Assembly: GCF_042658365.1 (NCBI RefSeq)
Contig: NZ_JBHSQC010000015.1
Direction: 5' to 3' (one strand)
From: Carnobacterium_A antarcticum
GTDB taxonomy: Bacteria; Bacillota; Bacilli; Lactobacillales; Carnobacteriaceae
DNA: 64,000 bases
Shown here: piece after piece, positions 43,373 to 51,828 of the stretch
How the letters are laid out: each line of letters begins with the position of its first letter
How positions within the stretch are numbered: the first letter of the stretch is position 1
Translations under genes and position numbers: made by a program
Notes under the pieces: model-generated
Databases searched by the model: none
Told to the model about the DNA's origin: nothing
The model's input: the letters and a program-made list of their open reading frames with translations, nothing else

Positions 43373-43405
43373 AAAAAATCGGCAGAATTTCTTTGCCGAT
43401 TTTTT
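43373..43405 (+). terminator. Terminator of the PTS-nagB operon
   Basis: Stem AAAAATCGGCA / TTGCCGATTTTT with a T-run, 31 bases after nagB. Confidence 0.9.
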
Positions 43406-43577
43406 ATCTTTTTTACCAATAGAATCCATGCTTATTATACTCTTGGATAGAAGAAAAGTCAGAAAAATTTATGGAACTAAGTTAAGAAAGCAGTGCTATA
43501 TACATACGGTATCAAGTATTCATAAGAAATTTTATCGCTATAGTTACTTATTTAAAACCGATAGAAGAACCATAAAT

Positions 43578-44369
43578 TCAAACGTGCATTTTCAAATCAT
43601 CTCCCATAGCCATTACCATACTGTTAATGTATTGATGAACAGCATCTGGAGATTCTGTTCCTTTTTCTGCGATAATATTGACGATTGCACTTCCAACGAT
43701 CACGCCATCTGCTGCTTGAGAAATCTCTTTTGCTTGTTCGGGGGTGGAGATGCCAAAGCCAATGGCACAAGGAATGTCACTGACTTCTCTAACTTTTTTG
43801 ATGATGTCTGCGATATTGGTGCTGATATTGCTGCGGACTCCTGTTACTCCAAGAGAAGAAACGACGTATAAAAATCCCGTAGCTTCTTTGGCGATTTTAT
43901 GGATTCTTTCATCAGAAGAAGGAGCGATCATAGAGATGTGCTCAACACCGTATTGTCTGCAAGCACCAGAAATGACGTGTTTTTCCTCGAAGGGCATGTC
44001 TGGAACGATGATCCCGTCCACTCCAACTTCTTGGCAGCGGGCCATAAATTTATCCACGCCATACACAAAAACGGGATTGAGATAAGTCATCAAGACAAAT
44101 GGTGTTGTGATGTCTTCGCGCAAATCCTGCACCATTTGAAAAATATCATCCACATTGATGCCATTTGATAGTGCCCGTTCGTCCGCTTGTTGGATGGCAG
44201 GACCTTCAGCTACAGGGTCAGAAAAAGGGATGCCGATTTCAATGAGGCTTGCGCCGGCGTCTACAGCTTTTCGAATGACCCGTTTAGTGGTAGCGATCGT
44301 GGGATCTCCAGCTGTAATAAAAGGAATAAAGGCTTTCTTATTTTTAAATGCTGCTGCTATTCTACTCAT
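43578..44369 (-). CDS. trpA: Tryptophan synthase alpha chain
   Basis: This 263-residue TIM-barrel protein has AFIPFITAGDP, the catalytic Glu in LIEIGIPFSDPVAEGP and Asp near VDGIIVPDMPFEE, and the phosphate site GFGISTPEQ. It cleaves indole-3-glycerol phosphate to indole for TrpB. ATG at 44369 overlaps the end of trpB and follows AAAGGAGTG, so translation is coupled; the longer frame to 44396 begins inside trpB. It is the last gene of trpDCFBA. Confidence 0.95.
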   Translation of the reverse strand: MSRIAAAFKNKKAFIPFITAGDPTIATTKRVIRKAVDAGASLIEIGIPFSDPVAEGPAIQQADERALSNGINVDDIFQMVQDLREDITTPFVLMTYLNPVFVYGVDKFMARCQEVGVDGIIVPDMPFEEKHVISGACRQYGVEHISMIAPSSDERIHKIAKEATGFLYVVSSLGVTGVRSNISTNIADIIKKVREVSDIPCAIGFGISTPEQAKEISQAADGVIVGSAIVNIIAEKGTESPDAVHQYINSMVMAMGDDLKMHV

Positions 44370-45543
44370 GAATATCCACTCCTTTGTAACGTGCAATGGC
44401 AGCCACGTCTTTGTCTCCTCGCCCGGATAAACAGACGACGATCACTTGATCTTTGTCCATTTCGGGAGCGATTTTTTTAGCATAGGCAATGGCATGCGAG
44501 CTTTCGATTGCGGGTATAATGCCTTCGGTTCTCGATAAGTAGCCAAAAGCTTCGACCGCTTCTTCATCGGTAATGGATACATAGGTCGCTCTGCCAATAT
44601 CGTGCAAATTAGCATGCTCAGGACCAACTCCTGGGTAATCTAGACCCGCAGAAATAGAATGAACGGGAGCGATTTGTCCATAACTGTCTTGGCAGAAATA
44701 AGAGGACATGCCATGGAAAATACCTTGTGTCCCAACGGCGAGAGTAGCGGCTGTTTCTTTGGTATCAATTCCGCGGCCGGCAGCTTCACAGCCAATCAGT
44801 TGTACATCTTCATCTTCTATAAAATCATAAAACATTCCAATGGCGTTGCTTCCGCCTCCGATACAAGCCATGACCATATCTGGAAGTTTGTTTTCTCTTT
44901 CCAGAATCTGGACTTTTGTTTCTTCGCCGATGACTTTTTGGAAATCTCTTACCATGGTAGGGAAGGGGTGAGGACCCATCACTGAACCGATAGCATAGTG
45001 TGAATCTTCGAAATTAGAAGTCCAGTCTTTCATAGCTTCATTGACGGCATCTTTTAAAGTCCGCGTACCCGTAGTTACTGGAATGACTGTCGTGCCCAGC
45101 AGTTCCATCCGGAAAACATTCAATGCTTGTCTTTGGGTGTCTTCTTCTCCCATGTAAACTACGCACTCCATATCTATCAGAGCTGCAGCAGTAGCAGTGG
45201 CTACTCCATGTTGGCCAGCGCCTGTTTCAGCGATGATTCGGGTTTTTCCCATTTTTTTTGCTAGCAAAACCTGACCAAGCACATTATTGATTTTATGGGC
45301 GCCGGTATGATTCAAATCTTCTCTTTTTAAATAAATTTTTGCACCGCCAAGTTTTTTTGTCATTTTTTCAGCATAATACAAAAGAGAAGGGCGCCCAGCA
45401 TAAGTGGCTAGCAAATGGTTCAGCTCAGCGTTAAAATCCGCATCCTCTTTATAAAAATCGTAAGCTGTTTCCAATTCCGCAATGGCATTCATCACCGTTT
45501 CTGGAATAAATTGCCCACCGTGTTTTCCAAAATAGTTTTTCAT
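44362..45543 (-). CDS. trpB: Tryptophan synthase beta chain
   Basis: This 393-residue PLP enzyme has the PLP Lys in LNHTGAHKINNVLGQ (near residue 84), YYAEKMTKKLGG, AETGAGQHGVATATAAAL and the glycine-rich phosphate loop CIGGGSNAIG. It joins indole and serine to make tryptophan. Its start overlaps the end of trpF by four bases (ATGA) and its end overlaps the trpA start. It is a full-length TrpB1-type protein. Confidence 0.96.
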   Translation of the reverse strand: MKNYFGKHGGQFIPETVMNAIAELETAYDFYKEDADFNAELNHLLATYAGRPSLLYYAEKMTKKLGGAKIYLKREDLNHTGAHKINNVLGQVLLAKKMGKTRIIAETGAGQHGVATATAAALIDMECVVYMGEEDTQRQALNVFRMELLGTTVIPVTTGTRTLKDAVNEAMKDWTSNFEDSHYAIGSVMGPHPFPTMVRDFQKVIGEETKVQILERENKLPDMVMACIGGGSNAIGMFYDFIEDEDVQLIGCEAAGRGIDTKETAATLAVGTQGIFHGMSSYFCQDSYGQIAPVHSISAGLDYPGVGPEHANLHDIGRATYVSITDEEAVEAFGYLSRTEGIIPAIESSHAIAYAKKIAPEMDKDQVIVVCLSGRGDKDVAAIARYKGVDIHE

Positions 45544-46157
45544 GCTGTAACCTCCTGTATATTTGATAACAATTGAATAATCTTATTTCTGTCTTTGTAT
45601 CCATCGGTTTCAACACCGCTGGAAATATCAACGGCATAAGGATGCAGCTGTTGAATGGCTTGCTTGATGTTTTGAGGGTTCAAGCCGCCTGCTAAAAAAT
45701 AGTCTTCTTTTTTATCTCTCAACATTTCCCAGTTGAACGTTTTTCCTGTTCCGCCCATCTTGTTTCCGTGATAGGCATCATAAAGCAAGTAGTCAGCTGC
45801 ATAGGACCGATTCAGATTGGATTCAGAAGAGACTCGAACGGCTTTGATGATTTTTGCATCTGTCTGTTGTGCCAATTCTTTTAAGTACTGGTCGTCTTCA
45901 TCCCCATGCAGCTGAATCAAATCGATGACTTGTTCATTCACTAGCTGCAAAATCGATTCGACGGGTTCATTCACAAAAACGCCCACCGTTTGTATCCGAC
46001 GGTCCAGATGGCGACGGAGAATTTCTGCTTCTTGAAAAGTGATTCTCCGAGGGCTTTTTGCAAATACAAAGCCAGCAAAATCGGGCAAAGTTTCATTTAA
46101 AATAGCACTATCTTCCAAACGGCGGATGCCGCAGATTTTGACTTTTGTTTTAGACAC
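45540..46157 (-). CDS. trpF: Phosphoribosylanthranilate isomerase
   Basis: This 205-residue protein has KVKICGIRRLED with the catalytic Cys, FAGFVFAKSPRRIT, IQLHGDE with its general acid region, and FLAGGLNPQNI with the phosphate site. It isomerises N-(5-phosphoribosyl)anthranilate in the third step of tryptophan synthesis. It overlaps trpC by eight bases and trpB by four, which fits tight translational coupling in the operon. Confidence 0.95.
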   Translation of the reverse strand: MSKTKVKICGIRRLEDSAILNETLPDFAGFVFAKSPRRITFQEAEILRRHLDRRIQTVGVFVNEPVESILQLVNEQVIDLIQLHGDEDDQYLKELAQQTDAKIIKAVRVSSESNLNRSYAADYLLYDAYHGNKMGGTGKTFNWEMLRDKKEDYFLAGGLNPQNIKQAIQQLHPYAVDISSGVETDGYKDRNKIIQLLSNIQEVTA

Positions 46158-46938
46158 TCAAGACACCACGTAATTCTGCTAATTTCGCTTGTTTATCTGT
46201 TGCTTGCATCAATGTTTCGCCAATTAGAACACCATTTACGGCCTTTTCTTCTAACAGGGATATGTCTGCTCGCGTTTTAATTCCGCTTTCCGCTATAAAA
46301 AGGATATTTTGGGGCACCTGATTTCGAAGCAGAACAGCATTTTGGATATCGACTTCAAATGTCTTCAAGTTTCGGTTGTTGACGCCGATGATGCGTGGAT
46401 TTATGGATAAGGATTTTTTGAGTTCTGACTGAGAATGAACTTCTACCAAGGCTGACATTCCTAGAGTGTGTGCCAACTCTTGATACCGTTTCAGTTCTTC
46501 AGTTTCCAATAAAGCAGCGATCAACAGAATGGCATCAGCACCAATAACTTTGGATTCATAAATTTGGTACTCGTCGACGATAAAGTCTTTTCTTAAAATC
46601 GGAATCGAAGTAGTCCGTTTGATTTTAGATAAAAATTTATTTTCACCTTGGAAAAAATCCGGTTCAGTCAATACCGATAGCGCAGCTGCTCCAGCAGCTT
46701 CATAGGATTGAGCAATCGTTTGATATGGAAAATCCACTGCGATCACACCTTTTGATGGTGAAGCTTTTTTTACTTCACAAATGAAACTCATATTTGATGC
46801 TGCTAAAGCTGTTTCAAAAGGAAAATCTTGTTCAATAGGCAATGCAAAGGCTTGTTTTTTTAAATCTTCTAAAGCGAGTTTTTCTTTTGCGCGTGCCACT
46901 CGGTGTTTGGTTGCGGCTGAGATTTTATCGAGTATCAT
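46150..46938 (-). CDS. trpC: Indole-3-glycerol phosphate synthase
   Basis: This 262-residue TIM-barrel enzyme shows FICEVKKASPSKGVI with the catalytic Lys, ILRKDFIVDEYQIYES, VEVHSQSEL, IGVNNRNLKTFEVD and FIAESGIKTRADI. It closes the indole ring. Its start codon shares a base with the trpD stop. It is monofunctional, unlike the fused TrpC-F of enterobacteria, since trpF is a separate gene here. Confidence 0.95.
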   Translation of the reverse strand: MILDKISAATKHRVARAKEKLALEDLKKQAFALPIEQDFPFETALAASNMSFICEVKKASPSKGVIAVDFPYQTIAQSYEAAGAAALSVLTEPDFFQGENKFLSKIKRTTSIPILRKDFIVDEYQIYESKVIGADAILLIAALLETEELKRYQELAHTLGMSALVEVHSQSELKKSLSINPRIIGVNNRNLKTFEVDIQNAVLLRNQVPQNILFIAESGIKTRADISLLEEKAVNGVLIGETLMQATDKQAKLAELRGVLSV

Positions 46939-48011
46939 TATTTATTCACCTCATTTGAAAGTTGTTTGAATTGCTCCATTTTTGCTAAAGCTTGTCCGCT
47001 GTCGATCAAGTCTGCAGCTTGCAAGATAGCTTCCATAATGGAAAGATTATCTTTAGCTAAGTAAATAGAGAGCCCGGCATTGCAGATAACGGTGTCTCGT
47101 TTGGCTCCTGTTTCTCCAGAAAGAACTGCTAATGTAATGCGGGCATTTTCTTCAGGACCGCCGCCAGTCAACTCTTCTTTATGGCAATAGTCAAATCCAT
47201 ATTCTGCAGGATCAAACTGGAAATGGCGGATAGTGCCGTTTCGGATTTCAGAAACTTCTGTGGTGGTCGTCAGCGTGATTTCGTCTAATCCGTCATTTCC
47301 GCAGAAAACCATCGCTTTTTCCATTCCCAAATTTTTAAGCACTTCGGCTAAAGGTTTTACCAATTGTGTATTGTATACTCCCAGCATTTGCATTCGAGCA
47401 CCCGCAGGATTTGCCAAAGGTCCGAGCAAATTGAAAAGAGTTCTGATTCCAATTTCTTTGCGCACAGGAGCAGCATATTTCATTGCCGGATGATAGGTGG
47501 GAGCGAACATAAAGCACATGCCTAACTCTTCTAATATTTTTTCGCTCTGCAAAGCCGTTAGATGGATATTGATGCCCAATGCTTCAAGCACATCTGCACT
47601 GCCGCTTTTGCTGGAAGCACTGCGATTTCCATGTTTCGCTATAGGGACCCCAGCTGCAGCAATCACAAAAGCAGAAGTAGTAGAAATGTTGAAGGTATAA
47701 GCTTCGTCGCCTCCTGTACCTACGATATCAAGAGTATTTGCCAAAGAATGAACTTTTTCAGAATAGTTTCTCATTACTGAAGCTGAAGCCGTGATTTCTT
47801 CTACGGTTTCACCTTTCAGACGCAAAGCCGTGAGGTAAGCGGAAATTTGAGCGTTCGTCGCTTTGCCATCCATGATTTCTGCCATTGCTTCTGTAGTTCG
47901 TTCGTAGCTCAAGTGCTCGCCATTCATTAATTCAGAAATGGCTGTTTTAATACCTGCATTCTTTATTGGGGAAGTCATTGTCTCAGGAGTCTTTAGTTGT
48001 TTGAGAGCCAT
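46938..48011 (-). CDS. trpD: Anthranilate phosphoribosyltransferase
   Basis: This 357-residue enzyme shows DIVGTGGDEAYTFNIST, the PRPP-binding KHGNRSASSKSGSADVLEALG, and MKYAAPVRKEIGIRTLFNLLGPLANPA. It has an N-terminal extension of about 20 residues before the usual first helix. It transfers the phosphoribosyl group to anthranilate. As the first gene behind the T-box leader it marks an operon without trpE and trpG, so anthranilate must come from genes elsewhere or from outside. Confidence 0.94.
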   Translation of the reverse strand: MALKQLKTPETMTSPIKNAGIKTAISELMNGEHLSYERTTEAMAEIMDGKATNAQISAYLTALRLKGETVEEITASASVMRNYSEKVHSLANTLDIVGTGGDEAYTFNISTTSAFVIAAAGVPIAKHGNRSASSKSGSADVLEALGINIHLTALQSEKILEELGMCFMFAPTYHPAMKYAAPVRKEIGIRTLFNLLGPLANPAGARMQMLGVYNTQLVKPLAEVLKNLGMEKAMVFCGNDGLDEITLTTTTEVSEIRNGTIRHFQFDPAEYGFDYCHKEELTGGGPEENARITLAVLSGETGAKRDTVICNAGLSIYLAKDNLSIMEAILQAADLIDSGQALAKMEQFKQLSNEVNK

Positions 48012-48060
48012 TTTTTATCATCCTTTCTATTGATCAATTAGGTCCATATACGTATGTTTT

Positions 48061-48385
48061 CGTACAAAAAAAGCTCTTGTCCCTCTATAAAAAAGGGACA
48101 AGAGCTTAGACTCCTGCGATACCACCCAAATTGGCGCTGTTATAGCGCCCACTCGTTTTACATACTATCATATGTACCCTGCTTGTTAACGGATAGGGTT
48201 TCCCGTCAGCTCCTACTATGATTTCAGAGCTGCCCTCTCTAGTCCATTCAAGAAAATTCCTGTTGCCGTATTCTCACCATTGACGGCTCTCTTTAAACAT
48301 TCATCATTCTCTACTACTCTAGATTATCGGTTTGGTTAAAATTGATTAAGTTAGATTCATTTAAATTTAATGTTTTGTTAATATA
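48061..48385 (-). promoter_or_regulatory. Tryptophan T-box riboswitch leader
   Basis: On the minus strand the T-box sequence TGGGTGGTATCGCAGG lies at 48128-48113. The terminator is AAGCTCTTGTCCC / GGGACAAGAGCTT (48107-48071) followed by T. In Stem I, GAATGGACT offers UGG (complement of 48244-48246) as the specifier, which is the codon for Trp. Uncharged tRNA-Trp would favour readthrough into trpD. Confidence 0.88.
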
Positions 48386-48391
48386 CCGAGA

Positions 48392-48420
48392 AGTATAGTT
48401 CAACTTTTTATAAGTGTCAA
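48392..48420 (-). promoter_or_regulatory. Promoter of the trp operon
   Basis: On the minus strand, TTGACA (48420-48415) and TATACT (48397-48392) with a 17-base spacer. The predicted start, about 48385, is just upstream of the T-box leader. Confidence 0.8.
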
Positions 48421-48435
48421 CCTTTATGATAAAAG

Positions 48436-48469
48436 AATAAAAAGATGCCAGTAAATAAAACCACTGGCA
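48436..48469 (-). terminator. Terminator of the PTS IIC gene
   Basis: On the minus strand, TGCCAGT / ACTGGCA with a 10-base loop and then TCTTTTT, 63 bases after the IIC stop. Confidence 0.75.
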
Positions 48470-48531
48470 CCAAATAGGTAAAAGTATGCTCATATTTAAT
48501 GATTTTATAAAAATTTGAAACAGTAAAACAA

Positions 48532-49968
48532 CTATTCACTTACATTAACAGCTTTTTGTTTTGTAAAAGAAGATTTGTTCAATTCAGCAGCTTTTAAATT
48601 ATCTTTTTTCATTTGTTTAAAGTACCACACGAACATTAAAATATAAGCCGCTAATGCTGCTACAGATAACAAGATTAAGGATAGATCCATAGTGTCGACC
48701 GCTTTCCCTAATAATACAGCTAACATTTTTTCTAAAGGATCCGAATCGACAGAACTAAATAACTGTCCTTCTGATAAACCAGCAGGGAAGTTATTCATCG
48801 CAATAGATGCTGATGTAAGGAAATTTCCTATAAGAGTGGCTGCCCATAAGAATAATGGAATCATGATCGTACCAATAATGGTCATACGGATTACTTTTCC
48901 TTTAGTAACAATCAACAAGGCAGGGGTTAGGACCGTTAATAAAATTCCTCCTAAAGGAAGGACTTGGTTTCCTGGAAGAACCATCGCGATAATTAAAAGA
49001 ATAGGAGCTAAAATATTAGCTACTGCCCATACCTCGGCTCTTGAAGCAAGAATCGGCCAATCGATGGCGATAAATAATTTTCGGCCTCGTAAACGTTTGC
49101 TCATTAAAGTAGTAACTCCATCTGATAATGGTTCAATAGCAGGACCGAACCAACCGCCAACATAAGCAAACAGTTCCAAAGCAACTCCTGCAGTAAACGC
49201 TAGAGTGAAGATTTCTTGAGGACTTTGTTGTCCTAATAAGCCAATAAACAGGCCTAAATAAACACCAATGGCAAATTTACTGCCCCAAAAACCAATTTTT
49301 TTATTTAAAATTTCAGCATTAAAATCATATTTATCGATAAAAGGAATACAGATATCAATTAATTTATTAAAGACCATTACGATAGGAGCTACTAGTAAAG
49401 ATGGATGCGCTGTCGTAGTGATATTTGTTTCTTCGTAGTCTAGTAATTCGTTGATTGTCGGTTTCATGACATCCGCATTGATCAACATAAGGGCATAGAT
49501 AAAGACTACAAAAATGGAAGTTATAAAAATGTTGTTATTAGAGTATTCTAAAATAATCAATCCTATAATAGATATATTCCAAATATTAAATAAATCAACA
49601 TTTAGGGTTTGAGTAAGGGACGTAAACAATAGAATTAAATTCATAATGATACAAATGAACGCAAAATATAGGGTATACATAGATCCCCATGTAATCACAG
49701 CTAGAGGTGCCCACCCTAAATCGGTTATAGACAAAGAGACACCAGTAGATTCAACAAAGCTATTTAAAGCTGGTCCAAACGCACCGGTTAGTAAGGATAT
49801 AATAGCGCCCATACCGGTTAATGCAATGGCCATTCTGAGACCGCCTTCAATTGATTTTGAAAAAGAAACTTTAAATACTAACGATAGTAACGTAATAACA
49901 ATAAACATCATAGCAGGTGCGCCTAATCCAATGAAAAAGTTAAATCCTGCATTTAGTGCATCAAACAT
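48532..49968 (-). CDS. PTS galactitol-type IIC component
   Basis: This 478-residue polytopic protein of the GatC family shows GLGAPAMMFIVITLLSLVF, SIEGGLRMAIALTGMGAI, FAYVGGWFGPAIEPLSDGV and WPILASRAEVWAVANILAPI. No IIA or IIB gene is adjacent, which is unusual since GatA and GatB normally flank it. ATG at 49968 follows GGGG by eight bases; an ATG at 49977 directly abuts that site and is less likely. It diverges from the LacI regulator across a spacer with two LacI-type operators. It probably imports a pentitol, hexitol or pentulose that feeds the epimerase and kinase on the other strand. Confidence 0.83.
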   Translation of the reverse strand: MFDALNAGFNFFIGLGAPAMMFIVITLLSLVFKVSFSKSIEGGLRMAIALTGMGAIISLLTGAFGPALNSFVESTGVSLSITDLGWAPLAVITWGSMYTLYFAFICIIMNLILLFTSLTQTLNVDLFNIWNISIIGLIILEYSNNNIFITSIFVVFIYALMLINADVMKPTINELLDYEETNITTTAHPSLLVAPIVMVFNKLIDICIPFIDKYDFNAEILNKKIGFWGSKFAIGVYLGLFIGLLGQQSPQEIFTLAFTAGVALELFAYVGGWFGPAIEPLSDGVTTLMSKRLRGRKLFIAIDWPILASRAEVWAVANILAPILLIIAMVLPGNQVLPLGGILLTVLTPALLIVTKGKVIRMTIIGTIMIPLFLWAATLIGNFLTSASIAMNNFPAGLSEGQLFSSVDSDPLEKMLAVLLGKAVDTMDLSLILLSVAALAAYILMFVWYFKQMKKDNLKAAELNKSSFTKQKAVNVSE

Positions 49969-49998
49969 ATTCAACATCCCCTTTAATTTTCGTAAATG

Positions 49999-50012
49999 CG
50001 TAACCGGTTACG
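49999..50012. promoter_or_regulatory. LacI-type operator near the IIC start
   Basis: CGTAACCGGTTACG is a perfect 14-base palindrome of LacI/GalR form, 31 bases upstream of the IIC start codon. Confidence 0.75.
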
Positions 50013-50074
50013 AATTTTGAGGACGTTTACAATTTATCACATTTAACTTTTAAACACAAGGGAAAATATTTGAG

Positions 50075-50124
50075 TTGACAAACGCTTTCAAAAGGAGTTA
50101 TGATAATAAGCGTAATCGGTTACG
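50075..50124 (+). promoter_or_regulatory. Promoter and LacI-type operator of the regulator-rpe-rbsK operon
   Basis: TTGACA (50075) and TATGAT (50099) are 18 bases apart. CGTAATCGGTTACG at 50111-50124 covers the predicted start site. It differs by one base from the operator at 49999, so autoregulation of the LacI gene is likely. Confidence 0.75.
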
Positions 50125-50149
50125 TTATTTTCAAAGAGGAGTTTAAAGT

Positions 50150-51163
50150 ATGACAACAATACGCGATGTAGCAAAGTTAGCAAATGTTTCTACTGCTACT
50201 GTTTCTAGAATCATTAATGGAAAGGGAGAAGCAAGCCCTGAAACTATTAAACGTGTAAATAAGGTAATAAAAGAAGTAGGCTATAGACCTAATTCATTAG
50301 CTAAAAGCTTATCAAAGCGAGATTCAAATTTGATAGCTTTAATAATACCCACTTTAAATAATCCTTTTTTTCCAGAATTAGTTGAAGCAATTGAAACCGC
50401 AGCTAGTAAATATGGATACAACTTATATCTTTGTAATAGTGAAGACCAACGATCAAAAGTTGAGTACTTTCTCGATTCAATCGTAGATCATTATGCATGT
50501 GGAGCAATTATTAATTCGTTACATGTCAATGAAGAGGATTTAAAACGTTTAGAAGAACGGGGGATCCCCACAATTACAATCGATAGAACACAATTTTCAC
50601 ATCCTTATTCTGCCGTTGGAGTAAACCATAAAGATGGCGGATACCAAGCTGTTTCTCATTTAGTTAAAAACAATAACTGTAAGAAAATCGTTTTTTTGTC
50701 GGGACCAGATGGTGAAAAAAGCTCTTTAGATCGTTTAGAGGGTTACAGAGAGGCTTTAAAGGAAAATAAAATAAAAGATTTTGAAAAAATTGTTTATGGC
50801 AATTTTGAAACGGTTAGTGGATATGAAGCAATTAATGAATTAATTAAAAATGGTTGTATTTTTGATGCCATTTTTAGTTCTAATGACGCAATGGCATTTG
50901 GTGCTATTAGAGCATGTATCGATGCAGGCTTAAAAATACCAGAACAAGTAAAAATCATTGGATATGATAATGTTTTGCTTTCAAGTTATTTTTATCCCAA
51001 ATTAACTACTGTTAGTCAGCATAAATCACGTATTGGAGAACTTACGATTAAAGAATTGGACCGTTTGATAAACGAACCAAACAGTAAGCCCAAAAAATAT
51101 AATCTTTCTCCTGATTTAATAGTCAGAGAGTCATCAAATAATAGGAGTGTAAAAAATGAATAA
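50150..51163 (+). CDS. LacI family transcriptional regulator
   Basis: This 337-residue protein has a LacI HTH at the N-terminus (TIRDVAKLANVSTATVSRI), the hinge RPNSLAKSLSKR and a periplasmic-binding-like sensor domain (GAIINSLHVNEEDLKRL, IFSSNDAMAFGAIRACIDAG, KIIGYDNVLLSSYFYPKLT). The ATG follows AGAGGAG. It overlaps the epimerase gene by eight bases and therefore heads the operon. Two operators in the divergent spacer, and a third matching site inside the epimerase gene, suggest repression with DNA looping. The inducer is probably the transported sugar or its phosphate. Confidence 0.9.
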   Translation: MTTIRDVAKLANVSTATVSRIINGKGEASPETIKRVNKVIKEVGYRPNSLAKSLSKRDSNLIALIIPTLNNPFFPELVEAIETAASKYGYNLYLCNSEDQRSKVEYFLDSIVDHYACGAIINSLHVNEEDLKRLEERGIPTITIDRTQFSHPYSAVGVNHKDGGYQAVSHLVKNNNCKKIVFLSGPDGEKSSLDRLEGYREALKENKIKDFEKIVYGNFETVSGYEAINELIKNGCIFDAIFSSNDAMAFGAIRACIDAGLKIPEQVKIIGYDNVLLSSYFYPKLTTVSQHKSRIGELTIKELDRLINEPNSKPKKYNLSPDLIVRESSNNRSVKNE

Positions 51164-51815
51164 ACTAGGACCATCATTAATGTGCACGGATTTGGGAAAT
51201 GTAGAACAAGATATTAAAGAATTAGACAATGCAGCAGTGGATTTTTATCACATTGATGTTATGGATGGGGTTTTTGTTCCGAATTTTGGTCTTAACCCCG
51301 ACTTTGTTAAAAGAGTTCGGGAAATAACTGAAAAACCACTTGATGTACATTTAATGGTGACAGACCCAAGTCGCTATATCGATACATTTGCAGAAGCAGG
51401 TGCAGATATGATTTCTATACATGCTGAAGCAACATCTAATTTACAAGGCGACTTAGCAAGAATCCAAGCACATGGTTTGAAAGCAGGGGTAGCCATCAAT
51501 CCTGCTACTTCACTGGATGTATTGGAATACGTCTATGACGTAACCGATTACGTAGTTGTGATGACGGTAAATCCAGGGTTTGCAGGTCAAAAATTTATAC
51601 CGGCTACCTATGATAAAATCCAGGAGCTTAGTGATCAAATAAAAAAACGCGGGCTGCAAATTGAAATACAAGTAGATGGAAATATTGGAGAGAATACGAT
51701 TCCTAAATGTAAGGATAATGGAGCAACGATGTACATCGGCGGATCAAGTGCGGTATACAATAGCACAGGAACACTTAAAGAAAATGTCCAAAAGACAAAA
51801 CAATTATTAGCGTAG
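51156..51815 (+). CDS. rpe: Ribulose-phosphate 3-epimerase family protein
   Basis: This 219-residue TIM barrel has metal ligands in YHIDVMDGVFVPN, LDVHLMV and IQVDGNIG, and MTVNPGFAGQKFIP. It epimerises ribulose 5-phosphate or a related ketose phosphate at C3. Since it sits with a GatC-type permease and a ribokinase, a dedicated substrate such as an allulose or pentulose phosphate is as likely as the housekeeping reaction. Codons 129-133 hold a 14-base sequence identical (reverse complement) to the promoter operator. Confidence 0.85.
   Translation: MNKLGPSLMCTDLGNVEQDIKELDNAAVDFYHIDVMDGVFVPNFGLNPDFVKRVREITEKPLDVHLMVTDPSRYIDTFAEAGADMISIHAEATSNLQGDLARIQAHGLKAGVAINPATSLDVLEYVYDVTDYVVVMTVNPGFAGQKFIPATYDKIQELSDQIKKRGLQIEIQVDGNIGENTIPKCKDNGATMYIGGSSAVYNSTGTLKENVQKTKQLLA
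51540..51553. promoter_or_regulatory. Intragenic LacI-type operator copy inside rpe
   Basis: CGTAACCGATTACG is the exact reverse complement of the operator CGTAATCGGTTACG at 50111. It lies 1,429 bases downstream, inside the coding sequence. A chance 14-base match is unlikely in one window. Confidence 0.55.
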
Positions 51816-51828
51816 GGAGGAAGTAAAG

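Noticed and set aside
43744..44480. Open frames on the plus strand across trpA and trpB.
   Set aside because: They are shadows of strongly conserved minus-strand genes and have no ribosome sites or family features.
50081..50095. AACGCTTTCA within the LacI promoter as a cre site.
   Set aside because: Only 11 of 14 positions match, and the first three are wrong.
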